Source of the DNA: Gremmenia infestans
Taxonomy: Eukaryota; Ascomycota; Leotiomycetes; Helotiales; Hamatocanthoscyphaceae
Length of the DNA stretch: 64,000 nt
NCBI GenBank assembly: GCA_032629725.1
Contig: JAFEVB010000026.1
Span: 310,001 to 374,000 of the forward strand
Direction: 5' to 3'
Position 1 is the stretch's first letter, and the number at the start of each line of letters is the position of its first letter. Below, piece after piece: positions 22,758 to 33,500 of the stretch. Position numbers and translations under genes: made by a program. The notes beneath the pieces were generated by a model. The model did not search any database and had not been told where the DNA came from. It worked only from the letters and a program-made list of their open reading frames with translations.

Positions 22758-23883
22758 ATGGCATCCAGCGACGACGAGTTGTCTCTCATGGAGCTCGACG
22801 AGCGTAATACACGGGATGCCATAGAAGAGAGCGAAGAGGAGAGGAGGAAGGAGAAGAAGATTTCTATTAGTGGGATCTGGAATCGACTTCACACACAGTT
22901 GTCGCTGCGTCGAAAAGCTGGGCCATCACCAATCGCAACCACGCTGAGCAAACTGAGCAGCACAGCACACAATGTCGTCTACCACTCCCCTCCTAATCCA
23001 TTCCCCAGCTACTTCCGCTTCCTGGACCTTCCCGATGAACTCCAGCTCCATATCCTGAGCTATTCTTTTCAGGCACGTGTGTGCGAGATAAAGGACCCGG
23101 ATGACGAGGACAAGATCAGATACAGACACAGTCCTAAGCATACCATTTATGCCACACCTCCCATTGCCCTTGCAGACGTCAGTCACAAACTTCGCGCCAT
23201 GACCTATGAGTTGCACCCTTACTGCTTTGAATACGAGTGGCAGGGTTCAAAAGGTCGTTATCCTATTAGGTTCAACGTCAAAACGGATGTGCTTGTCATG
23301 CCTCAAGTAGGAATTCACTTCCAGGTACCCCAAAAATACGTTATATCCACATACTGATCAAATAACACAGTGGCTCCTAGAAAAGACGGACTTTGAAATG
23401 CCGATTCTAGCAAAAGTCAAAGACCTAATCATAACATGCCATAGCCCTCGCCCCCTCCATGTAGGCATCAACCGTCTCAGCCATTTCTCTTCAGACGCGA
23501 CAATCCAATTCATCCACGCCGGCATCTGGAAATACGATTCTCCCGTCTATAATTTTCTGAAGGGAAAAGACAGCGAAGACCGACTTATCACTTCCAAAGG
23601 TCCGTACTGGGTAGATGATGCTTGGAGTGCTTCTCGTACACGCAGAGGCTTGAGACTGTTGAGTGGGTTGACGGGTAGTTCGGTTCCGTTTGTCTCCGCG
23701 GCTAGGATCACGAGTATTGGGCATAGTCATAGGCAGACGGGTTGGAGTTACAGGCTGGCTAAGCAATGGGAGTATCGGAGGGCTGTGAAGAGGTTTGAGA
23801 AGGAGGAGAGGGAGATTGAGCAGGAGGTGCGGAGACGTCATGTTCTTGCCCTACAGATAGTAGGGGAGGAGCAATTAGAGTGA
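22758..23883 (+). CDS. 2EXR/F-box-like protein
   Basis: Two exons, 22758-23324 and 23371-23883, split by a 46-bp intron, give 359 aa. The N-terminus is acidic then basic (SDDELSLMELDERN, EEERRKEKK). Residues about 85-105 contain FRFLDLPDELQLHILSYSF, the helix typical of the fungal 2EXR/F-box-like group. After the intron comes a patterned region (WLLEKTDFEMPILAKVKDL) usual for that family, and the C-terminus is a charged helix (KRFEKEEREIEQEVRRR). No substrate-binding repeats (WD, LRR) are seen. F-box-like proteins may act in ubiquitin ligase complexes, but 2EXR proteins have no established biochemical role, so function is left open. The start is the first ATG after a clean leader. Confidence 0.75.
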
Positions 23884-25051
23884 GTAGTGACCAGTGAACA
23901 GGAGCATTTATTATTTTTGGATATACAGTGGACAAATGGGGGGTATCAATGTATCATACAATATAATCATTACACAAACCCGATAATGTCCATGCGTGTT
24001 GGTCAATATTACACGAGGGCCATTGTCTCGAGTTACTTTACTAAACCACCATAGCAAGCCCTTCCTTCCACTTCCCTTGCCGCTAATCGATACTCATCAT
24101 ATCAAGCCCTTTCTTGTAAAGAACAATCACATCACGTGCATCAACCCCCACTACGCACTAGCCACCTCTTGTTCACCAGGCAAACCCCAACCCTCACCTG
24201 AAACACGTCTATCTCCACCTCCATGTCGACTTCCACAAGCAACGCATTCACGAGTCGCGACCTAGATCTTGATTCGTATGAGCCTCAACCGTCTGACGCG
24301 GATAATATGGATAACAATAACAAGCTTAAACATACAGAGTAGAAGTCTAGAAGTCTAAATACGCAGTGCCTCTTGGTCCGTAGGCGGGCGACGTACCTCT
24401 GTAAGGCTTTTCGTGATAAAAATAGAACTCCGCCACTGCGTCGTGCCTGACAACGAAAAGCCGCTACTCCGTACTTGGGTATGGTGTACTCCGTACTGTA
24501 AAGTGGAACAGGTGAGGCATAGGGGTAGGGGTAACGGGTACGCCGTGACCTCACGTTTGTTGATGCGCATGGGGAAAGGAATTGTTTGTGAGGTTTGAAG
24601 GAAAATATTGGGAGGATTGATTATATAGAAAATATATGGGGATACTTTAATTTTATTGTTCTTGTTATTCACAGTTTTATTAGAAGATTAGAAGAAAAGT
24701 CTTGTTCGTACATCGTATATTCAGTCCTATGGTGCGGCGACAGTGGGGACTCAGCCCCAGAAGCGGCCGATCCTTACGAGTCCCGGGCGCTGAGTCCCTG
24801 ACTTGCTGACTGCGCCATAAATTATCCCTCCTGCCACTTCTGGCCCGTAAATATAAACACGAAACCCGCATCCTCCTCTTCCTCCTCTCATCCTACACCA
24901 TACCTCACGAACAGTCCATCCATCCATCCGTTTGTTCTCCATCATCAACCAACATCTCGACGACATCCATCGATAGTATCTCGATTGATCGTCAACACAT
25001 TCGTTCCTCTACTCTCGCTCACGAAAGAATAAACAATCCACAACCATCAAG
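23884..25051. promoter_or_regulatory. Intergenic region upstream of the Sur7/PalI gene
   Basis: Holds C-rich sequence (24020-24240), an isolated 39-codon frame at 24223-24342 with coding-like composition but no continuation, and an inverted repeat with TGACTC-like cores at 24746-24798 about 250 bp before the Sur7/PalI start. The leader before 25052 is pyrimidine-rich, as usual for well-expressed fungal genes. Confidence 0.45.
24746..24798. repeat. 9-bp inverted repeat with GCN4/AP-1-like cores
   Basis: Arms GGGACTCAG (24746-24754) and CTGAGTCCC (24790-24798) are perfect reverse complements separated by 35 bp. Each contains GACTCA/TGAGTC, the core bound by bZIP factors such as Gcn4/CpcA. The spacer contains CGGCCG. 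Confidence 0.5.
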
Positions 25052-26089
25052 ATGGGCGTCGGAAGATTCGCCTGTGTGATCCTACCATTCGGCCTCACAC
25101 TGGCCAGCTTGGTCTGCATCCTAATCGCAATGCTCGCCGGTATTACCAACCACAGCCTCGACATGTTTGACGTCGACACCAAGAACATGTCTATCAGCAC
25201 CAACGACTTAGCCAACCTCGAGAACTTAGCCAAACGCATGGCTTCTCCCGAACCTGACACCCCCCTCTCTTACCTCACACAAGCCGCTCAAGGCCCAGCC
25301 ACTACTCTCGCCGAGCACTACGCTTCCGGCACGAACCTCACAGCCACGGATTTGGGACTGGCGGATAGTTACAAGGTCAGCTTATGGAATTACTGCTCCG
25401 TAACAAGCGGCAAGACAAACTGTACAAAGGGCAAGTTCGACTGGGCAACCCACGCAACGAACATCACTCTCCTTGAATCCGTCGCCAACGCCGCAACGGG
25501 CGTTTCCAACACCACATTGCCCAAGACCCTCGCCGACTCCCTCAAAACCTTCGCCAAGGTAACCAAATGGACAGAAGTTGTCTACATCATCGCCATCATC
25601 CTCGCAGGTGTAAACCTCGTCCTAGGAATCTTCGCATTCTTCTCGCGCATCGGTTCTTGCGTCACCTGGTTGATCTCCGGTCTGTCCACAACCGCAGTTA
25701 TAGCAGCATCTCTCATGGCGACTATCGAGTCCTCCGTCGTCGTAGGCGCTGTGCGCTCTACTGCCAAAGCCTACAACGTGCATGCAACCCTCAACACGTC
25801 CTTCCTGGCCACCACCTGGTTGGCATGCGCCTTCAGTATCGGAGCGGGTCTATTCTGGGCATTCAGTACCTGCTGCTGCGCGAGTGACCACAACAAGAAC
25901 AACCGCAAGAGCGTGGGAGATCATGAGAAGCTTATTCCAGGTGGAACTGGATATCAAAGAGTCGATGATGCGCACCATTTCAACAACGGCCAGCAGACGG
26001 GTGTGTTTAACACCGGAGTGCCATTGAAGAATGTGCAGCCGCAAGCTCACGGTGGTGCTTATGAACCTTATTCCCATGCTGCTATCTAA
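25052..26089 (+). CDS. Sur7/PalI-family four-helix plasma membrane protein
   Basis: Single exon, 345 aa. Four hydrophobic segments are visible: residues about 7-30, 176-198, 204-225 and 253-271. The large loop after the first helix carries the claudin-like signature SLWNYC (110-115) followed by a paired Cys (KTNCTKG) and several N-glycosylation sequons. A Cys cluster (STCCCAS) after the fourth helix and a hydrophilic tail of about 70 residues face the cytosol. Sur7/PalI proteins populate eisosome/MCC membrane domains or, for PalI, assist ambient-pH sensing. Which branch this belongs to cannot be settled by eye; the Sur7-like branch is favoured by the long extracellular loop with the WNYC motif. 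The leader is pyrimidine-rich and the context around ATG is good. Confidence 0.85.
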   Translation: MGVGRFACVILPFGLTLASLVCILIAMLAGITNHSLDMFDVDTKNMSISTNDLANLENLAKRMASPEPDTPLSYLTQAAQGPATTLAEHYASGTNLTATDLGLADSYKVSLWNYCSVTSGKTNCTKGKFDWATHATNITLLESVANAATGVSNTTLPKTLADSLKTFAKVTKWTEVVYIIAIILAGVNLVLGIFAFFSRIGSCVTWLISGLSTTAVIAASLMATIESSVVVGAVRSTAKAYNVHATLNTSFLATTWLACAFSIGAGLFWAFSTCCCASDHNKNNRKSVGDHEKLIPGGTGYQRVDDAHHFNNGQQTGVFNTGVPLKNVQPQAHGGAYEPYSHAAI

Positions 26090-27221
26090 GTGTTTGAAAT
26101 CTACAAAGGCAAACTGAGTGCCAGTGCCGTGGAGGTGATGTGATGAGGAAGAAAGGAAGCGAAAGGAAAGGAAACGAAACGATATCGGACCTGTCGATTT
26201 AGCGTGCATTACCCGGCGTTATTGGATGGAGGGAGGATATAATTTCTATGATGAGAAAAATGTATGAGTTGGATTTGGAATCTGAAACCCATCAGATGCT
26301 AGCTATGAGTTGATTTAGAATGAAGATGACAATTATACCCTCCACATCCACATCCACCATTTTTCATCATCATCTTCCTCTTCTCGTCAGTGTCGTCACC
26401 CCCTCGCACTCTCTCCCATCCCCTCTACCACTTTCCATTTTCACTACCAGTCCAGTACAAGAAACACACCAAGCGGCCGCGACCCAGAAGTTTAGACTGT
26501 AGTGTAATAAGTAAGCACTTGCAGCTGTTCGCAAAACCCAGCAAATCATCTCACATCTCATATCCATATCCATATCCATCCAAGTATCTCCGCCCTCATA
26601 TCATCCACCCTCCCCAACTACTTACCGTATCCCGCTTCCCAACTACTCTTAACTATTATAATTTAAGCCAATTTAAGACAAGCAAGCTAAGACAAAGGAA
26701 GCGAGATTCTCTCCGGCCTGCGAGCTTCGGGTGGTCAGATTATCGTACAGCGGCGTACGATTTGTGTCGTTCTAGGCTTCCAGATGTCCTGGTACGCGTA
26801 CGTGTGGGTAGCTTGAGCTACGGTACGGTACTGGGTTTTCTGTTGGCATAGCTAGGTAGGTAGGTAGGGAGTGTATTCTGATCTGCGAGGCGGGATGGAA
26901 TGGGTGAGTGAGGGTTTGTGTTGTTGTGTGATGGGGCGGGGTACTACTTACTATACTATAAGGAGAGAACTTGATATAGGGTATTTATATTTCCGTCATG
27001 TATATATATATGTATATCCATTTATCATCCGCGTTACTTTGCTTGTTTTTCTCGGGGTTTACTTGATTTATATGATATAATACAGTACAAGTGATACACC
27101 CTCTTCCTACCTACTCAGCTTCTTCCTACCTCTACCTGCTCAAACAATATCCAATCCCTCTGCTACAGACATCAACCCCCCTTCCTGCTATCCATCCATA
27201 TACTATCTCTCAAACCCCACA
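26090..27221. other. Convergent intergenic region with GGTA microsatellite
   Basis: Between two convergent stop codons. It contains AG-rich sequence directly after the Sur7/PalI stop, a C-rich tract (26335-26640), a short (GGTA)n microsatellite near 26851-26870 and a TA-rich segment (27000-27080). The frame at 26390-26851 is not supported as a gene. Confidence 0.5.
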
Positions 27222-29894
27222 CTATACACTCTCAGCCTCTTCAGCTTCAACGCCCATACCCCCAAGCAAATTATCAAAATTTCTCAACTCTTCAAATGTA
27301 TCCTTTCGCGGACGATCTTCAATTTCAGCTTCAACGCCTATCTCTCTAAGTATACTATCAAACTCCCTTAAATCATCAAACGTATCCTCCCGCTCCGTAT
27401 CTTTATCCTCACCGATAGATAATTTAGCCGTGCCTTCGTCAAGAAAGTTCGCTAGTAGACGAGGAAGGAGGGGCTTGAGGTGCGTGAAGCTGTAGCTTGT
27501 CAGACGTGGAGCTTGCGTCTGCTTGGGGGAAGAGGATATAGTGGTGTTAGAGAGTTGGACGAGGTTGGTGCGGCCCGACAGGAGCTGAGTTTCGTTGGTT
27601 GTTGTTTCGTGCTGGGGGAGAGTTGCTGGTGTAGTTTGTGTATCGCTGCTTTGGTGGTGGGATGCGCTGGATTGCGTATTCTTGGTCTGGATGCTGGATT
27701 CAGCTAAGTTTTGAGACAGAGCTTCCTGTTTGGGCTCAATATGCAATTTTTCGGCTTGTTCTTTTGAAGTAGTGGTTGGAGTGGCTGCATTACTGCAAGT
27801 GACTACCTCAGCTTGCGTTCCTGTAGCTGAAAGCCTTCCTTTTTTCTCGTTTTGGGACCAACGAACGGGATTCCTCAGTGGTGTTGAGTCCAACAGATTT
27901 AAGGGAGGTGGCTTGAAAGAATTGTTCTGACCGCGAGACGGATTTGGAAGAAGGGCTTCTCGTTCAGTCCTTGGTCGTCCCTCATCTTCTAGTATTCTGT
28001 CCGATGCAGCGGAGGTATGTGGGACAGCAGTAGCAAAGTGGCTGCCATTTGCTTTTCCTGAGTTGGCAGATGTTGGTTTCTCTCTGGGTTCATCCTGAAT
28101 AGCTTGGTTGATTTTGTTGTTGGCCGGCTCAAGAGGGTTGCTAGTGGCCTTCTGGCGTGTTTGCTGTGGGCGGAAGAACCTGAAACTGACTGGTCGCTCG
28201 TCGATATTTCCGTTATTGGTTTCTTCTACTGTCAAACTCGGCGGATGGACCTTCAATTCCTGGTCAAGACAACATTTTCCAGCCCCAAAAATAATGGACT
28301 CTCCAACTGACGCTTGTGTGAGAATCAACTCACCCTCTCTATTACCGACCGGTTCCAACGGGTTGCGTACTGTTTGTTGGAGCACGGATTGATTTGTTTT
28401 GGAGAACTTGAAGCAGTATTTTGGCCGAGTAGATCGCTCTGGAGGAGAAACAAGTTCCGCCTTTTGATTCGCCTGGACCGCAATATCACCCAAAGTCAGT
28501 CTCGAGGTAGTCGTACCGGCATCAACGTCTGCTGGTTTAGGAAGAAAAGTATCAGGCTGCTGGATGGATGAAGCGGGCCGGTTTCTGTTGTTAATATCCT
28601 GCTTCAGAGGACCTGGTGGACCGCGAAGGGAGTACGAGAGCAACCATTCTGGTATAATGACCTTGTAACTGAGCTTCCGCAAAGGGGATACTTCTGTACC
28701 CTTACCCGGAGGGTGGAATGTATTTTCTGCCAAAGCTCTGGATATAGCCTTTTCCAACTCTTCAATGCCTGCTGAGTTTGGTTCGTTGGAGTGAAGCCTC
28801 AATTTAGCAGGAATGGCTGGCTCCCGAGGGACCTCGGATTTTGACTTGGGGCTTGCCAAGGCCTTTGAGACCACCATCTCCGCAGCTGAGGTAGCATCTT
28901 TTGGGAGACCAAGTGCACCTCGGATTTCGTGTGCTTTGCGAGTTGCCATAGGTAAGATGCTCGATGTTAAAGGTATCGGTAGGGGAGGATCTTCCTTGGC
29001 GGCTTTTGTTTCAAAAGGATTTCCAAATAATCCCACTTGCTTCTCCCGAGATATCTTGAACTGTACTTTAGATGGGGCTGAATTGATAGCTCTCGAGTTC
29101 GAAGGAGCTTCTAGTTCTGCGTTTGTGTTGAAGTGAGGAGACACTCCCATGCCGTCTGGTTCCCATGGGCTGCTGAACGCGCGTGCTTGCTTTTGCAGTG
29201 GCAGCTTGAATGCGATTTTTCGAGATGGAACCATGACAGCTGTTTCATGGTTCAATGGTAGATCCGTCAGAAGCTGCGTAGAAGAAATAGCGACAGGGAT
29301 AGATCCGAAGCTGGGTGTGGAGGGATATGTAGGTTGGTCATAATCGACATCATTACCTCCTAGGTAGGGGAGGACATTAGAAACACCCTAGGCCTAGGAA
29401 TCAGTCAGTACTCACCTTCAGAGTCCAAGTTGGACAATAACTGGTCTGCAACAGTGTTTGCGCACTCGTCGACCTAAGTAATGGATCATGAGTTGAAGGG
29501 ATAATGACACCTGGATTCGAAAGCATACTTCAACTGTCCCACGGCCTTTGGCGGCCAGATTGTTTTGATATGCTCCATTCGATTGAAAGATGGGGAGGGA
29601 TCTTTGATCTGTAGGCTTATCATGATGTGCATTCATATCCTCCATCCTCCCGAAATCCCTTGTGTCATATCTACTCCCATCCTCCTTTCGGTCTCGCTTT
29701 CCCTGCTGATGCTGCCAGTTTTCGCCTAGTCGTGGTCTAGTGGATTGCTTCTTTTCTCCCTGGCCGCCTTCCTCTTCGTAGTCTAAGTCTCGGAGACTTC
29801 TACTGGAATCGTCTTTTTGGAGTCTGGATCTCTTCACAGATGTGTACCAGGAGTCACTCTCTTCACTGGAGGCGCGTTTGTATGGGCCCATCAT
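27222..29894 (-). CDS. 853-aa disordered protein with repeated FK...NPLEP motif; unknown function
   Basis: Three exons: 29894-29529, 29473-29416 and 29359-27222, with GT-AG introns of 55 and 56 bp in phase. The N-terminus is polar and charged (RASSEESDSWYTSVKRSRL). Exon 2 encodes a helix, VDECANTVADQLLSNLDSEG. The long third exon is mostly disordered but carries a recurring motif with Phe-Lys followed about 15-20 residues later by NP(L/F)E. The copies are near residues 187 (KIAFKLPLQKQ), 237 (KVQFKISREKQVGLFGNPFE), 453 (YCFKFSKTNQ...NPLEP), 529 (VSFRFFRPQQ...NPLEP) and a weak one near 618. The C-terminus has a duplicated 26-residue module (DTFDDLREFDSILREIGVEA and DTFEELRNFDNLLGGMGVEA). I recognise no family. 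A further 5' exon may exist at about 30020-30103 (reading ...STHLQRKREAFELVFK), since the base before ATG 29894 is preceded by a good acceptor. Confidence 0.7.
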
Positions 29895-30569
29895 CTGCGA
29901 GTAGAGACAGTGTTAACATGAAAGGAAAGGACTCCAAGAGAGGATGTAAAGCCTTATGGAGAAGCACTAAATTCGGCTTTTACACTAGGAGGAAGAAAAG
30001 CTTGATAACACACCTTGAACACGAGCTCAAAGGCTTCTCTTTTCCGTTGAAGGTGGGTGGAATCACAAGAGACAATGTCAGGAATAGAATCGAACACCTG
30101 CGCATCGAGACATAGCGAGACAGGCAGAACAGCCCCAGAGGCGCTTACACGTGATCCTGTAAATGTGTGAATACAGTGAATTTCAAATGTGGACGTGTTA
30201 GTGAAGTCGTGTCCTCGTAGTTGTGTGAAAAGGCTTGCAGTTAGGCGCGCTTGCCCCTTTTGTTTACTTCGCGTTAGCCGAGTTTTGCACAGCTTGAACG
30301 TTGTTACATTGCTTGACAGCACCACATTATAAGAGTGGTGGATACAAAGAGAAAATAAGCTGCAAGTTTTGATATGTCGCACTTCCTAGTTATAATATGA
30401 ATATAGACTGTTGATATATAATGTATTTCTGAGAGAAGTCAGCCCGACGAGATCGAAAAAAGAGCAAGTGCCGGAAGGTGATCAGCGATCCGGGGCGCAG
30501 TGTACAAGGTTTCTTGCATTCGACTATACAATTACATATAGCTCTGCTACTTCAAGAAGGAAGCAAATG
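29895..30569. promoter_or_regulatory. Spacer between the 853-aa gene and Rad2
   Basis: Both flanking genes run leftward, so this holds the 3' end of Rad2 and the promoter or an extra 5' exon of the 853-aa gene. On the minus strand a segment around 30103-30020 reads as plausible coding sequence bounded by AG and GT sites and joins in phase to 29894. Confidence 0.4.
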
Positions 30570-33500
30570 TTACACTTTTGCCCTTTTCCGTTTCGCCGGC
30601 TCCTTTTCCTTGCCCCTATATTTTCCTTTCCCCGTATCCCTATATGCCCCACTACTCGCGCCCTCATCATCCGCCTCCTCATCCCCACCATCCTCAGCCT
30701 CATGGTCATCATTATCCACCACCACAGGTGCAGCCCTCTTCTTCCTCCCCTTCTTGCCCTTCTCAGCCTTTTCCCTCTCCCTCTCTGTATAACTCAAATC
30801 ATTCTTCTTCGCCCACTCTGCAGCCTGATCCCCAAAAGTCTGCGAGCCAAAGGCTCCTATCTGTTTCTTCGCCTTCAGCTTATTAACAGCCTCCTTCATC
30901 CTCTTACTGCCCGCAGTTTTCTCTTTACCATTAGCGGTCTTTGCACCGGCGCCAACAGCGCCCTCGAAGAATCGCGTGATGTTGCTTTGTGTCCCCTCTG
31001 TCTCGCGACGGTTCATGTCGCGGATCACAGGGACAAGCACTTCATCGGTGCGTTCTTGTGACCAGCCAATCGTCGCCATGAGGAAGTCGCGCAGGCGGTC
31101 GAGATCGGGGACACCCCATTGGAAAGCGTCTGGTGTTGAGTCAACGTCTGGTTTGAGGTATGCTTCTGTGACTGCTGGAGAAGGGAAACCTGGTGGTAAG
31201 AACAGCTTCGTGCCTTGAGCGCGGCGGAATTTCTTGCGGAAAACGGTCGATTCTTTTGATATGGCAATAGCATGAGGATTCCCCTGAGTAGAGGTCCACC
31301 AGTCTCTAAATTCTTGGATGCCGCTGGCGGTTGGAAATTCGGAAATGATTTCGAGGGCCGTGACGGGACCTATGCCAGGGAGGCCTTCAGTGTAATCCGA
31401 GCCGAGGAGATGGGCGATTGAGATAAGTTGGTCGCGAGACAATGTGAGTTCCTTTTCGATGTCATTTGAGAGGTAGCATTCTACGAATTTGTTGCTGTTG
31501 AACATGTTTTTGTAGACTCGTGTGCCACCAAATAGGAAGATATCACAATCGTCTGTAACGACTCCATCGACGAGACCAAGACGGACAAGCTCGGCGCATT
31601 GTGCTTCCGCCTCCATTGGAGCAGTGATGTAAGGGATTCCGAACAGACGCAGGAGTGCCTGACATTCGGTGACCATGATTTGTGATACCTCATCTGCGTC
31701 TCTGCGATCTTTCTTCTGTTGATTCCGAAGAGCTTTGAGTTCCCTCTCGTACGCTTCTTGATTTTCACGCTCGGATTTGTTGTTCAATGTGCTTGCGAAC
31801 CGTGCATGCTCTTCTGCCTCGATAGCTAATTGAGCAAGCAGCTCCTCATCATCAGGATCACTAAAATCAAATTCGTCCATTTCGGAATCGTGCTGCGATC
31901 TGTCATTGGCTCTTACTGGAGGGGCAGAGTCCAAGTTCGATGGAGCTTCAATTCCATCTGACATATTGCCATCCTCCAACAACGCACTTAGACTCTTGAC
32001 ACCATCATTGACGGGCACATGGTCCTCTGGCATTCGATTTGGAGGTGGCATTTCCACATCTTCGAATTCAGGCGAGGCAGATTTGGATTTGGGGGAGCTA
32101 GCATCTGTTCTGCCGCCAGGTGGATTTTCGGTATCGACCGTCTTTGCCGATTTAGTGGTTATGTCTCCGTACTCGCTCTCTGACCAGTCCATCGCCTCAT
32201 CTTCTGGCTCGTTTGCAGCAGGTCGGTGGGGCTTATTCTTGTCCGACTGCTGCTCAATCGATGGCTGTCTATCGTCCGGGATATCGGAGACTGGTGGGTT
32301 GGCCCTGAGATCCTCAGCGACATCTCCCATATTATCTCTAGTTGTCTCCGCTAGTGGCGGCGCATCAACGATTTCCATGTCGCTGCCATCGTCTGACGAT
32401 TCGATCTCAATAGGCCCATTGTTTTGCTTAAAGATGCGTTCGTCCTCAAGTGCTCTCTCCCTATCTTCCGCATTGAGCTCGAAATCCCGCTCCTTCTGCT
32501 CCTTCACTTGTGATCTGATATCACTAGTACCCACAAGCCACGGTGGTAGAGGCCTGGAAGCTTCTTCCTCTCCATTTTCAAAACCACCAGCGAGATCTTC
32601 TTCAGCCGACTCATCATTGTCGACAGCCGCCTTTTGAGGCTCGGCTTTCTTGCCAAAGATCGAACTTCCCAAATCGAGCTTCTCGAACGGCAAGGGACCA
32701 TCAAAAGGATTCTTCGCATTGGAAACAACAGGAGCCACTTTTCGTCGTTCTATCACCGGAGCTTTCCCCTTTCTTGCTTTCGCAAGTGCTGCTTGCAGGT
32801 CCATATCGCTATCGCTGTCACTAATATCCGCTACCTTCCGTTTGGGAACTGCAGCGTTCGCTCTGTTGTTGACAATATGTGCAATCATTCCTCCGCTAGA
32901 ATTCGTAAGCGGTTTGGAACTAGGGACCGCTCTCTGCTCATATGTTGGCATAAGGACATCTTCAAAATCTTCCTCCTCATCAGCCTCGGATTCATGAGCA
33001 TGATTTTGCTGCATCGATAGAGCAATTGCTTGCTTGAGATGTTCCTCTTCATCCATCCTATCAAATTCTTGGTCTTTTTGAAGTGACATTGCAATCGCAA
33101 GATTCAAGTCTTCCTCCTCTTCATCAAATCCACGGCCATTCCCAGCCGATACACCAACAGTTGCCTCATCGTCAACAAAAAGCGAATCGGGTTCTACCAA
33201 TTGAACCGTGGCCTGTCTTGAGCTCTCCCCATTTCTTGAAGCATAAACTTGTCGTCTTTGATCAGCCATTTCTTGCGCTTTGAAGTCTCCATATGACAAA
33301 TTTTGTTTCTGGGCGCCATTCAATTTTGGCAGCCTATTGAGACCTTCCACAGGAACATCTTCAAACTCATCCTCTGACTCAGATGGTTCTTCGTCCCTTT
33401 TTGCTTTCTGATGCAAAGCGTCAATATCGATTGGCTTTTCCCTCTCGCCCACAGATTTGTCCAGGCTCACAACACCCAAAGCCCATCCACCTTCAACACC

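Noticed and set aside
24223..24342. 39-codon frame MSTSTSNAFTSRDLDLDSYE...
   Set aside because: Coding-like start but no splice partner downstream; too short to support as a gene.
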